From Photobacterium salinisoli (lineage in GTDB: Bacteria > Pseudomonadota > Gammaproteobacteria > Enterobacterales > Vibrionaceae), in NCBI RefSeq assembly GCF_003614885.1, contig NZ_QZMS01000011.1:1240001-1304000 (forward strand): 64,000 bases of DNA, written 5' to 3'. The notes under the pieces are model-generated. The model had not been told where the DNA came from and did no database searches. It worked only from the letters and a program-made list of their open reading frames with translations. Positions 49,001 through 56,706 of this stretch are shown piece by piece. Numbering within the stretch: position 1 is the first letter of the stretch; each line of letters starts with the position of its first letter. The position numbers and the translations under genes were made by a program.

Positions 49001-51277
49001 GATAGTAGCGAGCCTGTCCATACCAAAGAAGGTGAGCCTATTGACCTGTCCGGGTTGCTAAACCCGGATGTAGCCAGCGATCCCGATAATGCGCTTTCCT
49101 TCTTTATTGATGCTTCAACATTTCCCGAAGGTGTGACTATTCAGGGGCAAGGCGTGATTACGGAATACGATAAGCATGGCAATGTGATTGGCTACGCCAT
49201 TCCGCCAGAAGGCTTATCAACACTGCAGGTAGTGGGTCTGGATGAGGACTGGGCAGGTAATCTGGTATTGAATGTCGGCGTGATTGAAACCTCGGGCTGT
49301 AACGGTGACAGCGTTACGACTAATCAGCAGATCAACATTGTGGTTGAGCCGGTCGTGGATGAGATTACGCTCACGTCTGATGTCACCAGCATGCAGGAAG
49401 ATGTTGCCGCGGATATTAATCTGGCGCTTGTGTTGGGTGACAGTATTGAGAGCGGCCAGAGTATAGAGGGAGAAGGGATACCCAGCGAAGGGAAGGAAAC
49501 GGTGAATTCACTGACCCTGACTCTGCCTGCTGACTGTGAACTGGTTGCTGATGATCCGGCTTTGTTAACCTATCAGGGGAATGGGGTGTGGGTTGTCAGT
49601 GATCCCGCGCGTCTGGACGAAATCACCTTAGTGCCGCCCGCTCATTTTAGTGGTGATATCACGATCACTGCGACAGCTAACATCACGGATCAAGCGACCG
49701 CTGTGGCCGTCACCGATACGGAAGATAAATCTGCCACAATCACGATTAACGTCGCCCCCGTTACCGATCTGGCTCAATTAACGGCAGATGACGTTACCGG
49801 TGATGAAGACAGCTATATTGCGCTGTCAAACCTCAGTGCTTCTCTCGTTGATACGGATGGTTCTGAAACCTTGTCTTTGTCCATTAAAGGTGTACCGGAT
49901 GGCGCGGTACTGGTGTTCAAGCAGGGCGATGAATATGTCCTTTTGCCGAACAATGGCTACGACGGTGGCACGTTCAACGGTACACCAACCATGGCCTGGC
50001 AGGTACAACCGGATCAGCTGGGGAATATCTATATCTTACCGCCTCAGGATTTCAGCGGTGATCTGCCAGTGACACTGGAGGCGATGACTCAAGAGAACGG
50101 CACCACGGATGTGAAATTTACCACGGAAGATTTTACAGTTGGGGTGAATCCGGTGGGTGACAGTGCCCAGTTCTTTGGCGTGCCTGATTCGATGTCAGGC
50201 AGTGAAGGGGAACCTATCACTGTCCCCGTTAACATCAGCAGTGCTGAAACCAGCAGTGATGAGTTTATTTCGCTGACCGTGACGGTGAATGCGGATTCTG
50301 ATCCCAGCGCTCTGATTGGGCTTGATCGCATCAAAGTCGGCGATCTGTTTGCCCGTTTCACCTTAAATGCTGATGGCAGTATGCAAGCCACTTTAATTGT
50401 GCCGGCCAGCCAGATAGACAGTTTTGATCTCTATGCAGGTGATGCATTTGGTGATTTGAACATTACTCTGACGGCCTCAACGCTTGATAGCAATCAGGTA
50501 TTGGGCGCTCACGTGGCAGATCACGGGCCTGAGACGACACAAGACATGGTGATAACAATCACACCAGTAGTGGATACACCGGTGTTAACCGTCGGGTACT
50601 CCAGCATTATTGCGGAAGCTGATGGCCAGATACCGCTTGGTTTGTCTTTGGCGCTGATTAATCCTGCAGCGAATGAAGAAGGAACACTGACAATTTCCGG
50701 ATTACCGGATGGTTTGACGTTATCGGCAGGCGACAGGCAAGGCAGTGACTGGATTATCGATCAGAACGATGTCGCTGGATTGAGTATTACCGGTGGTTAT
50801 AGTGGCAACAGTGATTTTGAGCTGTTGATAACCCCTTCCGCAACACTTGGCGGCGATGTCGCAACCGGCATGCCGCAAAGTATCCAGGTGAGTCTGACGG
50901 AACCCGGCGATAACAGCTTTACCGCGACCAGCGAGGCAGATCGTTTTGTCATGGACGGAGGAACCGCCGGATCACCTTCTACCGATACCATTATCAACTT
51001 TGATTATTCTGCTGACAGTGATGCCATTGATTTAAGTGGCATATTAGCTGGACTGAATATCACAGACGGTGCGGCGGCAGATGCGGTGATTGATGTCGCG
51101 CAAAGCGCATCGGGTATCGAAATCCAGGTAAAACCGAATGAAAGTCAGGCTGAACAAATCATAGTGTTGGACAACGTCTCCCGGGATGATCTGTATGGTG
51201 GCAATGCCTCTGGGGTTTCTGAAGCTGAATTGCTGCAGAAAATGATTGATGACCAAAACTTAATCGTAAATAGCTGA
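40028..51277 (+). CDS. Giant type I-secreted repeat adhesin (LapA/BapA-like), 3,749 aa
   Basis: A very large acidic surface protein. Residues 1-45 (IEGVIWKVMPDGSWQRL) may be a shortened anchor region, followed by an Ala/Ser/Pro-rich linker to about 135. Residues 135-1240 are about eleven tandem Ig-like repeats of roughly 101 residues, most opening with a D-x-D-G-x-G-D calcium-type motif and ending DIAGNPA...DTIIKDTQA. About 1250-2225 looks like VCBS and T1SS-143 repeats; about 2290-3525 has Bap-like modules with DGSE motifs. The last 110 residues (TDTIINFDYSADSDAIDLSGIL) match the VC_A0849-type secretion signal. AGGAG lies six bases before ATG 40028. The type I exporter genes follow directly. 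Role inferred: attachment and biofilm. Confidence 0.9.
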   Translation: MDPIFYIEIEGVIWKVMPDGSWQRLAPDEHMDPAITLVEDTGQVEQAVKAGESAPGASAPASAENDTPASSAPASSDNSQDLSSDSAGFVTYIAPDLPEVLPEAGFDTQPTSYRAESNSPTDGVLNLLSTDARLTVRIDDGGDGYENQFEVPSVTISGDAIDIRDGWTISVTVTDVNGKTLSLSARVKDERYEIDNVDLSGLAEGPLDVYAVATDVLDNSVDASDSTIKDTLAEISVEMDGNGDNYLNLAEISQDQTKVTLQLTHVEDGQPVKVVISDSAGNTLAYDGIVSGGQVVLEHLDLSSLADGQLTVSAVTKDVAGNPATGTDTIIKDTQAAITVGVFGNGDDYLNQEESLSSWAGGTVTNVENGQIVSITVTDSAGTTIQVETTVINGKWFASGDISSLADGEVTVTAETTDIAGNPATSTDTIIKDTQAAVTVDIDGQGDNYLNQFEVPGSVITGTVNDVEDGQTVFVTITDINGNTVTAQTTVSGGVWHLPDQDLRGLADGELTVLAETTDIAGNPASNTDTIIKDTQAAISVGVFGNGDNVINQAESVSSWAGGTVSNVEDGQTVTVSATDVNGLTIQTQTTVVDGKWVVNGDVSSLADGELTITVETVDVAGNPASSTTSILKDTQAGITVDIDGKGDNYLNKVEVPVSDITGTVTGVEDGQIVTVTITDIHGDSVTTQATVSAGAWSVDDLDLSSLADGELTVLAETADIAGNPASNTDTIIKDTQAALTVTIDGKGDDFLNAAEALVSDISGTVENVEDGQSVSVTVTDMNGNTVSQDATVTGGVWSIDDLDLSGLADGELTVLAETTDIAGNPASNTDTIVKDTQAAISVEILSHGDNYLNKEESESSWAGGVVTNVENGQTVYVTVTDSAGTSIELETTVVDGQWTINGDISSLAEGELTVKAETTDIAGNPAMSEASVIKDTLAAITVEIDGKGDEYLNNVESPLSDITGTVDDVEDGQTVFVTITDINGDTVTAQTTVSGGVWSLSDLDLSGLSDGELTVQADTTDIAGNPATNTDTIIKDTQAAITVNVDSGDDSFLNPSELPVTRLFGTVTNVEDGQTVTILVTDSNNVSHSFTATVNQGAWEITEDLSALADGPLSVTATTSDLAGNPASATDNTVVIDTQVTIDIDTLDGLGIYNFKGGNLTSLQGTTTGAEAGQTVTVTVSDGTNSVLLTGQVASDGRWLIENIDISALNAQATWTMDASVTDLAGNQATDDMPTLVLPDSVLLEESELGAKGDGTSEAVSEIHIQFAEFSIHADQPYLNALTSNGLSVSTELSADGQSLNLIRSDGKLVLSAVINGAGDGITVTLHAPVDQGIGTDTTQTAIMIEGTQLDADGTTETVLAPVVTYILDSEPVATDDAFDVVEASLSSGNILDNDYDLDKGLVVRFIRHDFDGDNVMEDAAIPVGGSAVFTTAQGILTIFSDGRWTLEADRNLDNSQDQTVRFSYLAGDSDIDYDIAEVVIHVHDGAVGEIIDDAATTAEGKVSEGAQSFDGSIQFIAGSDDPAAATFAFDPATLASLNALQLTTGADNELIKFTLSSDGRVITGTTAEGEIVVSLAMSGIVTGSDIEGNVQLTLSRPINHTSSNDAIILPVTILGEDSDGTTIPAGEFVWTIKDGADPQLSSVSGINLNEDDLVSGDVVGQGSFNLAVGSDAIQSLAFHLADQPDLSSGGETITYTLSADGSLLTAWAGGEEVFTVQLGNYQPEADSSVTYDFTLKKAIDQLDGDTSLPLVVTVIDDDGDSSTLTLPVNLNDSQSGGITSGALSVTELPKVEAALDADATISLTVTANKDPIVSIGLQLSNGDPVLDSNGQPVTHDHEALIWRDNGDGSYDAVLSNGQSVFTVTLPESISVAAGTVTSVDLNFTLHQPVDHGDSGLADTQLDLNLPVVVTDSDGTEQQADTTVTVFDGKDPVLSVTGSISVDEDGLLADGTEEGIASANPVISVAKGSDDIAEIVLNVDAFNALGYQSGGEAVLLSDKDANGWYIAKTQTSGDEVFRLKLNNDGTTEFVLVSALDHPSGNGENNLALEFDVHAVDIDGDTSDSVTLTVNVHDSVPEGTDSTLELVEGESFSTNLLTDVRMGADGGELNRFTYNGVEYNFANEGVDYFDVNLINTENNEIYGSFRLHKDGRLDLTTEDAVQTDPTVIDDLTYVVRDHDGDEAINTANLTLGDNAGSIRTLNAETEEDNQTGSLHIVVTPGDNDQGEIVSSIQISEASLQGGTLYLNGLALTAENGVIVLKGDQLAQIGDGRAVEPAGDLTYLPPFNQSDTTTQISLDISAIISTHNDSKVIDATLDVSVLPVADAPEWAESTFVYDLVEDDPNAPTLDITANLVDQDGSESLSYKLSGIPDGITLMLNGSAVQEGKAYTQTQLSQMTIRTDANLAGVFTFTVIAIATESGNVFADSSDKTAQITHEVTVNVSPDADIPQLSVQDYKGLEDQAINLNNIITGQLADKDGSETLSYRLEVQDGWLIEGGSAQEVSPGVYVVSADEVAAGQIRLIPKQDISSVTESLSVKVTALATESSADGLGPINQTAESNTQTINIELKGVVDAPDATDGGQGHWQFDSDTQVISGTQSFAEDSLIPLDFIISTSDDDQSEVLNLLLTNLPDGFILVDSEGDPVVLPVANVDPDTGIQYQITSEQLQNTYLKAPQDFSGDIHLDILVVSTEPDGDSGTFNLGVDMTVSPVVDEQDGTIFTADGIEDRAASFTVLPVPSQDTDGSETLTGYRIDSLPDDLTLYFDGVAIQVPEAGLDISTLDPDATLADLIQSGRITVRASEDLSGTFTLPVSYQVTDTSPDHASDTDVKWIQAQVDVQFHGRVELDTRLESTTEVLKSTDGGPIDLSDSVWFVDADLDGSEYLDYILIKMPAGYNFIVEHPNGATQDADGNWVIPATGLTSDSFKEQAAMLLQQATISSASDTGVVEIIVSARVVDDEDARFIDTPLNIQITGHSGGGTCDPVGTPGDIQDSSEPVHTKEGEPIDLSGLLNPDVASDPDNALSFFIDASTFPEGVTIQGQGVITEYDKHGNVIGYAIPPEGLSTLQVVGLDEDWAGNLVLNVGVIETSGCNGDSVTTNQQINIVVEPVVDEITLTSDVTSMQEDVAADINLALVLGDSIESGQSIEGEGIPSEGKETVNSLTLTLPADCELVADDPALLTYQGNGVWVVSDPARLDEITLVPPAHFSGDITITATANITDQATAVAVTDTEDKSATITINVAPVTDLAQLTADDVTGDEDSYIALSNLSASLVDTDGSETLSLSIKGVPDGAVLVFKQGDEYVLLPNNGYDGGTFNGTPTMAWQVQPDQLGNIYILPPQDFSGDLPVTLEAMTQENGTTDVKFTTEDFTVGVNPVGDSAQFFGVPDSMSGSEGEPITVPVNISSAETSSDEFISLTVTVNADSDPSALIGLDRIKVGDLFARFTLNADGSMQATLIVPASQIDSFDLYAGDAFGDLNITLTASTLDSNQVLGAHVADHGPETTQDMVITITPVVDTPVLTVGYSSIIAEADGQIPLGLSLALINPAANEEGTLTISGLPDGLTLSAGDRQGSDWIIDQNDVAGLSITGGYSGNSDFELLITPSATLGGDVATGMPQSIQVSLTEPGDNSFTATSEADRFVMDGGTAGSPSTDTIINFDYSADSDAIDLSGILAGLNITDGAAADAVIDVAQSASGIEIQVKPNESQAEQIIVLDNVSRDDLYGGNASGVSEAELLQKMIDDQNLIVNS
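40432..43750 (+). repeat. Tandem ~303-bp repeats coding Ig-like domains
   Basis: About eleven in-frame units begin near 40432, 40729, 41033, 41333, 41636, 41936, 42239, 42542, 42845, 43148 and 43448. Units 3 to 9 are most alike at the DNA level. Two kinds alternate: one with SSWAGGTV (units 3, 5, 8) and one with (D/V)ITGTV or ISGTV (units 4, 6, 7, 9). Such arrays can gain or lose units by recombination. Confidence 0.9.
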
Positions 51278-51279
51278 GC

Positions 51280-53433
51280 ATGAAAATATCTGACAAACCG
51301 CTTAACGATGAGTGGCTGGAAACGGTGATCTGGTTCTGTCGCCATTACGGGCTTCGTTGCCATCCTCTGAAAGTGACAGCGGGGCTGCCTTTAGAGCAAG
51401 GTTTGCTGACGGAGAAACTCTTCATCCGGGCGGCCGCGCAGGTGCAACTGGAAAGCGGTGCAATAGATAAACGCCATTTGGGTCAGGCGACCCTGCCCGC
51501 AGTGGCTACTTCGTTAGCAGGTCAGCCATTGATCCTGGTTGCGAAAGAACAGGATCAATACAGGGTGCATTTCCCCGGGCAAAGCACGAAAGAGCAGAGT
51601 TGGTCCGAGACCCAGGTTCTGCAAACGATTCAGCCGGAAGTCTGGCAAGTGTCAGCCGCGCCTCAAAGTGACAGCCGGGTAGAAGATGTCAAGCCAGCGA
51701 AGCAGCAGCATTGGTTTCGCGCTGTACTCAGGGAAGTGCGCCCCTGGTATAGGGATATGTTTGTGGCATCAATTGTCATCAATTTACTTGCTCTGGTCAT
51801 GCCGCTGTTCACTATGAATGTCTATGACAGAGTGGTTCCCAATCAGGCGTTTAACACACTCTGGGTATTATCTGTTGGTGTGCTGGTGGTGATTGTATTC
51901 GACTGGTTATTACGCAGTGCGCGGAGCTCAGTGACGGATATGGCCAGCCGGTATCTGGATAACAAATTGTCGGCACAGTTGTTTCAGCGGGTCATGGGCA
52001 TGCAATTGGAACACAGGCCACAGTCGGTGGGGGCGTTTGCACGCCAGTTGCAGGAATTTGACAGTGTCAAAGATTTCTTTACATCGATCACGCTGGTCGC
52101 GTTGATTGATCTGCCCTTTACGGCATTGTTTCTGTTGCTCATTGGCTGGTTAGGCGGGGCAATGATGTTTGTGCCTGTCACTGTCATGCTAGCTTTGTTG
52201 TTATTAAGTGCCGTAATGAAAAACAAAATTGCCGACACTTTTACGGAATCCGGCCGCTATTCAACCCAGCGTCAGGCACAGTTGTTTGACAATCTGAGCT
52301 CGCTGACGGAAATAAAGCAGAATAATGCTGAAGGCCTGGTGCAAAAACGCTGGGAGCAGACGGTGGTTGCGTTGTCTGAGTGGCAGACACAGTCGAGATA
52401 TTATTCGAATCTGGTTTCGCACTCCATCATGAGCAGCCAACAATTGGTTACCGTTTTTTTGATTGCACTGGGTGTGTATCAAATTGCAGAAGGTAACCTG
52501 AGTATGGGCGGGTTAATTGCGATTGTTATGCTGAGCGGCCGGGCGGCCGGATCGGTCAATCAGTTATCTATGCTGCTTTTGCGATATCAGCAGACCCGCT
52601 CAGCCATTGAGGGACTGAACCAGATCATGGATTTACCGCAGGAAGAAACGCCACATCAGGTGATAGACCGCGGTGAATTTAAAGGCAGTTTTGCCTTTGA
52701 GAACGTGAGTTTCCGTTATCCGGGTTCAGAGCTTGATGTACTGGAAGCGCTGACTGTCAGTATCAAAGCCGGTGAACGTATTGGCATCATAGGTAATGCT
52801 GGGTCTGGTAAATCCACACTGATGGCGCTGATCGCCAGGCAATTGCAACCAACACACGGGCAAATTTATTACGAGCAGCTGGATGCCAATTTGTGGCCAC
52901 CCAGTGTAGTGCGTAATGCGGTTGGCTGGGTAGGGCAAACCCCTGGGTTTATCTTCGGTACCGTCTACGAAAACATTACGTTTGGTAATGACGTCATCGA
53001 TGAAGCCCGACTGGCAAATGCTATCGAGTTATCCGGACTAAACGCCTACATGCCGCGTTTGATGAATGGTCTGGAAACCCAGGTAGGGGAAAATGGACGA
53101 CAACTTTCTGGTGGTCAAAAGCAAGCGGTCGCCATCGCCAGGGCATTTTATCGTAATCCTTCTTTGCTGTTGATGGATGAGCCCACCACAGGGCTGGACA
53201 AACAGGCCACCGCACAACTGTTTCGCACGATCCAGAATTTGCCCAGAAATATCTCAGTCGTTATCTGCTCCCATCAGTCGTCATTTTTGTCTCTCTGCGA
53301 TCGTATTTTGGTGCTGGATAAAGGCAGGCTGGTGGCCGATGGTAAGCCGCAGGACATTTTGTCCCGTCATGAAGGCAGGCAAAACAGCCGGATTCGTTCA
53401 GTCAGCATAGTGAAAGGTGGCCAGCATGAGTAG
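51280..53433 (+). CDS. Type I secretion ABC transporter (LapB-like)
   Basis: The inner-membrane ATPase/permease that drives export of the adhesin. The 717 residues have an N-terminal C39-like domain (about 1-125) that lacks the catalytic Cys context of true peptidases, as in LapB/HlyB-type exporters. A six-helix membrane domain follows (about 155-440), and then an ATPase with Walker A GNAGSGKST (near 506), signature QLSGGQKQAVAIAR (near 608) and Walker B LLLMDEPTTGLD (near 629). It starts two bases after the adhesin stop and overlaps the next gene by eight bases, so the operon is tight. Confidence 0.92.
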   Translation: MKISDKPLNDEWLETVIWFCRHYGLRCHPLKVTAGLPLEQGLLTEKLFIRAAAQVQLESGAIDKRHLGQATLPAVATSLAGQPLILVAKEQDQYRVHFPGQSTKEQSWSETQVLQTIQPEVWQVSAAPQSDSRVEDVKPAKQQHWFRAVLREVRPWYRDMFVASIVINLLALVMPLFTMNVYDRVVPNQAFNTLWVLSVGVLVVIVFDWLLRSARSSVTDMASRYLDNKLSAQLFQRVMGMQLEHRPQSVGAFARQLQEFDSVKDFFTSITLVALIDLPFTALFLLLIGWLGGAMMFVPVTVMLALLLLSAVMKNKIADTFTESGRYSTQRQAQLFDNLSSLTEIKQNNAEGLVQKRWEQTVVALSEWQTQSRYYSNLVSHSIMSSQQLVTVFLIALGVYQIAEGNLSMGGLIAIVMLSGRAAGSVNQLSMLLLRYQQTRSAIEGLNQIMDLPQEETPHQVIDRGEFKGSFAFENVSFRYPGSELDVLEALTVSIKAGERIGIIGNAGSGKSTLMALIARQLQPTHGQIYYEQLDANLWPPSVVRNAVGWVGQTPGFIFGTVYENITFGNDVIDEARLANAIELSGLNAYMPRLMNGLETQVGENGRQLSGGQKQAVAIARAFYRNPSLLLMDEPTTGLDKQATAQLFRTIQNLPRNISVVICSHQSSFLSLCDRILVLDKGRLVADGKPQDILSRHEGRQNSRIRSVSIVKGGQHE

Positions 53434-54745
53434 TCAGATCATGTGGTCCAATAATCGCCAGGCGTACCGGTCAAGAAAACTGATCTGGTTATGTGTGGCG
53501 CTGTGTGCGGCAACCCTTATCTGGGCCAGCTGGGCCAGGCTGGATGAAGTAGTGGTGGGGGAAGGTAAAGTTGTCCCCACGCTATCGGTACAGAAGATTC
53601 AAAGCCTGGAAGGCGGGATTATCAGGCAGGTATTAGTGAGTCAGGGCGACCGGGTAAACAAAGGTCAGCCGTTGATGATACTGGACGATACCCGCTTTCG
53701 TGCCGCCTTTCAGGAAGCCGGTCAGCAGGTGCAGAGCTTGCTGGCGCAGGAGAAACGGCTGAAGGCTGAGCTGAATAGTGTGAAGGTAAATCCAAAGGCA
53801 GACGATTGGCGTCAGCAGGTCGTCATTGATAAGCAGCCATTGGACATTAACCCAGGCTTACCCGCTGAGCTGAATGCGCAAGCAAATTATACAGAACGCT
53901 TAGAGCAACTTTCCTCTGAACTGGAACAGGCACAGTTTCGTATTGATCAGCAGGATCAGGCATATCGAGATACTCAGAACACCATACAGACGCTCAAGCG
54001 CAGTCTGGAAATTGTTGAAAAAGAGATCTCAATGCTCAGAGACGTCGTGGCAAGCGGTGCAGTGGCTGAAGTCGAACTGCTTAAACTGAGACGTGATTAT
54101 GTGAAACTGGTCGGGGATATGGCCAGTGCTAACACTCTGGCACAAAAACAGAAAGCAACCTATTCCGAAGCGATTGTAGATTTTCGGGGTATTGCGTTTG
54201 ATTTTCGTTCCAAGGCACAAGGGCAGCTGAATGAGGTCGCGGCCAAACTGGCTCAGTTGAATGAAAGTCAGCAGGCGCTGGCCGATCAGCTGAAAAGGAC
54301 ACAAATTTTATCCCCGGTGGACGGTACGGTAAAAGACGTACTTATCCGCTCAATTGGCGGTGTTGTTCGTCCGGGCGAACCCATCATGGAATTGGTGCCT
54401 TATAACAGCAGCTTGATTGTTGAGACCAAAATTTCGCCTCAGGATATCGCCTTTGTTCATGTGGGGCTTGAAGCGACAGTAAAATTCTCTGCGTATGACT
54501 TTGTTATCTATGGCGGCAAGAAAGGAAAAGTGATTTATGTCAGTGCAGATGCATTGCAAACGGAAGAAGGTGATGCTTATTACCGGGCGCATATTCAGCT
54601 TGATGCGAATGATGATGCTCAACCATTCACCATCATTCCTGGTATGCAGACTGCCGTGGATATACTGACAGGACAAAAAACTGTTTTGAGTTACTGGCTC
54701 AAACCTTTGTTAAGAGCGAAAGAAGTTGCTCTGCGTGAACCCTAA
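53426..54745 (+). CDS. HlyD-family periplasmic adaptor (LapC-like)
   Basis: The membrane fusion protein joining the ABC exporter to the outer-membrane channel. It has one N-terminal membrane helix (about 17-37, LIWLCVALCAATLIWASWA), a first half-lipoyl motif (VQKIQSLEGGIIRQVLVSQGDRV is the region at about 60-82), long coiled-coil helices (about 90-290), the second half-lipoyl motif ILSPVDGTVKDVLIRSIGG, and a beta-barrel domain. ATG 53426 is chosen because the GTG at 53417 lies further into the ABC gene. Confidence 0.9.
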   Translation: MSSQIMWSNNRQAYRSRKLIWLCVALCAATLIWASWARLDEVVVGEGKVVPTLSVQKIQSLEGGIIRQVLVSQGDRVNKGQPLMILDDTRFRAAFQEAGQQVQSLLAQEKRLKAELNSVKVNPKADDWRQQVVIDKQPLDINPGLPAELNAQANYTERLEQLSSELEQAQFRIDQQDQAYRDTQNTIQTLKRSLEIVEKEISMLRDVVASGAVAEVELLKLRRDYVKLVGDMASANTLAQKQKATYSEAIVDFRGIAFDFRSKAQGQLNEVAAKLAQLNESQQALADQLKRTQILSPVDGTVKDVLIRSIGGVVRPGEPIMELVPYNSSLIVETKISPQDIAFVHVGLEATVKFSAYDFVIYGGKKGKVIYVSADALQTEEGDAYYRAHIQLDANDDAQPFTIIPGMQTAVDILTGQKTVLSYWLKPLLRAKEVALREP

Positions 54746-54768
54746 TAACAATAAGGACAGGATAGGTA

Positions 54769-56103
54769 ATGCGATCCAAACTACTTTTGATGACTTGTAT
54801 GCTTGGTTTGACTCCGATGGGAATATCCTCAGCTTATGCGCTTTCTCTTGAAGAGTCGGTCGCTGCGGCTATCGATTACAGCCCGGAAGTTCTGGGACAA
54901 TATGCCAGGTTTCAGTCTGTTGTAAGAGATCAGGACGAAGCGCAAGGCTTTTATTTGCCCCAGGTTAACCTTTACGCAGCGGCTGGTTACGAAGAAACCC
55001 GCTACAGCAGTGGGAATAAAATTGCTCCAGATGACAGGGGGCTGACACGTACTGAATTGGGTGTGAAAGTGTCACAGCTGATTTTCGATGGCATGAAAAC
55101 ATCCGCCAATATTGATCGGCTCGGCTACGAGGCCGAGTCTGAACGATTAACTCTGATAGCCGACGCCGAGAATGTTGCTCTGGATGTTGTGCGTGTGTAT
55201 CTCGAGTATCTGAAATCGCAGCAAATCCTGGAGTTAAGCAAACGCAATGTCGTCGATCATGAAACTATCTATAACAATATTCTTGATCGGAAAAAGAAAG
55301 GGCTGAGCAGCAACTCAGACTTAGCCCAAATAGCGGCCCGTGTGGCAACGGCAAAATCCACGCTGATTTCTGCCCAGAATAATCTGTACGATCAGGAAGC
55401 GCAGTTTATGCGATTGGTCGGGCTGCCAACCAAAGAACTGGTAACACCTGTATTTGATTACAGCCTGCTGCCACCCGATCTGGATATAGCGATTAATCAA
55501 GCCGTAGAAAACCATCCGGAAATACAAGCAGCCATTCTTGATATCAAAGCGGCCCGCGAAGAAATCAGGCGTGAAAAAGGTGGCTACTATCCTGAGCTTA
55601 AACTGGAGGCTTATGGTAATAAAAATGAAAATATCGGGGGCGTAGAAGGGCCTGAGGAAGATGCTCGCCTTATGCTCACTTTGGATTATGACCTGTTCAA
55701 CGGGGGAAGTACCAATGCCCGCATTGAATCGGCAGCATGGCGGGCTGAGCAAGCCAGATCAATCCGGTTAAGAGCTGAACGCCAGGTGCGGGAAGGCACA
55801 ACGCTGGCATGGAATGCCTACAACATGCTGGAGACTCAAAAGCAATTGTTGCGTCAGAACGTTGATGCAGCCAAAGCAGCCGAAGAGGGTTATGTTCAGC
55901 AGTTCAACGTTGGGCGGCGCAGCCTGCTTGATGTTCTTGATGCCAAAGTGGAAGTCTTTCTTGCCAGAAAGAACTATGTGAATGCGTCATACGATCACAC
56001 CCTGGCCGCTTACCGAATGTTCAATGCGATGGGAATTCTGACTTATGCACTACGTGTGGAGCATCCTGAAGAATGGCAGACAGAGAAGGAGAAACAAGGA
56101 TGA
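54769..56103 (+). CDS. TolC-family outer-membrane channel (LapE/AggA-like)
   Basis: The outer-membrane exit duct of the type I system. The 444 residues have a signal peptide (AYA before LSLEESV) and two TolC-type repeats of long helices and strands. Typical phrases are SPEVLGQYARFQS, LTRTELGVKVSQLIFDG and, in the second repeat, LTLDYDLFNGGSTNARIESA and VQQFNVGRRSLLDVLDAKVE. AGGATAGGTA precedes the ATG. It overlaps the next gene by four bases (ATGA). Confidence 0.92.
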   Translation: MRSKLLLMTCMLGLTPMGISSAYALSLEESVAAAIDYSPEVLGQYARFQSVVRDQDEAQGFYLPQVNLYAAAGYEETRYSSGNKIAPDDRGLTRTELGVKVSQLIFDGMKTSANIDRLGYEAESERLTLIADAENVALDVVRVYLEYLKSQQILELSKRNVVDHETIYNNILDRKKKGLSSNSDLAQIAARVATAKSTLISAQNNLYDQEAQFMRLVGLPTKELVTPVFDYSLLPPDLDIAINQAVENHPEIQAAILDIKAAREEIRREKGGYYPELKLEAYGNKNENIGGVEGPEEDARLMLTLDYDLFNGGSTNARIESAAWRAEQARSIRLRAERQVREGTTLAWNAYNMLETQKQLLRQNVDAAKAAEEGYVQQFNVGRRSLLDVLDAKVEVFLARKNYVNASYDHTLAAYRMFNAMGILTYALRVEHPEEWQTEKEKQG

Positions 56104-56690
56104 GACATAGTCAGATTGGATTGATCACCCTCTCTTTATTATTGCTGTCTGGCTGTGCTGATATGCCGGATACGACAACAACACGTCATCAGATTGATGA
56201 CCTGCGTGATACCGATCAGGATGGCGTGATCAATCAAAGGGATATCTGTTTAGACACTCTGCGGGGTGCTCAGGTTGACGAACATGGCTGCGCGTCCTGG
56301 CAGGTGTTTGAAAAATTAGATGTTTTATCCGTGTATTTCAACTTTGATGATGACCATATTCGGTTGGATCAGTCGGACTCATTTGATGAGCTGTTGACTA
56401 TCATGAATGACAATCACGAAGCCAAAGTCATTTTAGTGGGGGACACCAGTCCGGAAGGCACCGAAGAATACAATGATGCGTTGGCCAAAAGGCGCACAGG
56501 TGTTATCAAAGATGCACTGGTGCTGAATGGTATTGCCCCTGAACGTATTTCCGAGCAGCGCTATACGCAGATAACCTCGCTGACTCAGTTCTTAAAAGTA
56601 CGTAAACGCCGCACCATTGCGGTTATTACCAAACCGGAAATGGCAGTCAAGCCGGCTTGGACAATTTTCAGTTCCGAGCAAACTCAGTGA
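56100..56690 (+). CDS. OmpA-family lipoprotein of the adhesin operon
   Basis: A 196-residue lipoprotein (lipobox LLSGC) with a thrombospondin type 3-like calcium loop (DTDQDGVINQRDIC). It ends in a C-terminal OmpA domain (VYFNFDDDHI, then GDTSPEGTEEYNDALAKRRTGV) that should bind peptidoglycan. An OmpA-like gene at the same place occurs in the bpfA adhesin operon of Shewanella. ATG 56100 with AAGGAG upstream is preferred to the longer frame from 56073. It probably ties the secretion apparatus to the cell wall. Confidence 0.85.
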   Translation: MRHSQIGLITLSLLLLSGCADMPDTTTTRHQIDDLRDTDQDGVINQRDICLDTLRGAQVDEHGCASWQVFEKLDVLSVYFNFDDDHIRLDQSDSFDELLTIMNDNHEAKVILVGDTSPEGTEEYNDALAKRRTGVIKDALVLNGIAPERISEQRYTQITSLTQFLKVRKRRTIAVITKPEMAVKPAWTIFSSEQTQ

Positions 56691-56706
56691 CAGGATAAAT
56701 CACACC

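Noticed and set aside
50900..51277. RTX nonapeptide (GGxGxDxxx) block at the adhesin C-terminus
   Set aside because: No run of such repeats is present; the end fits the VC_A0849-type signal without them.
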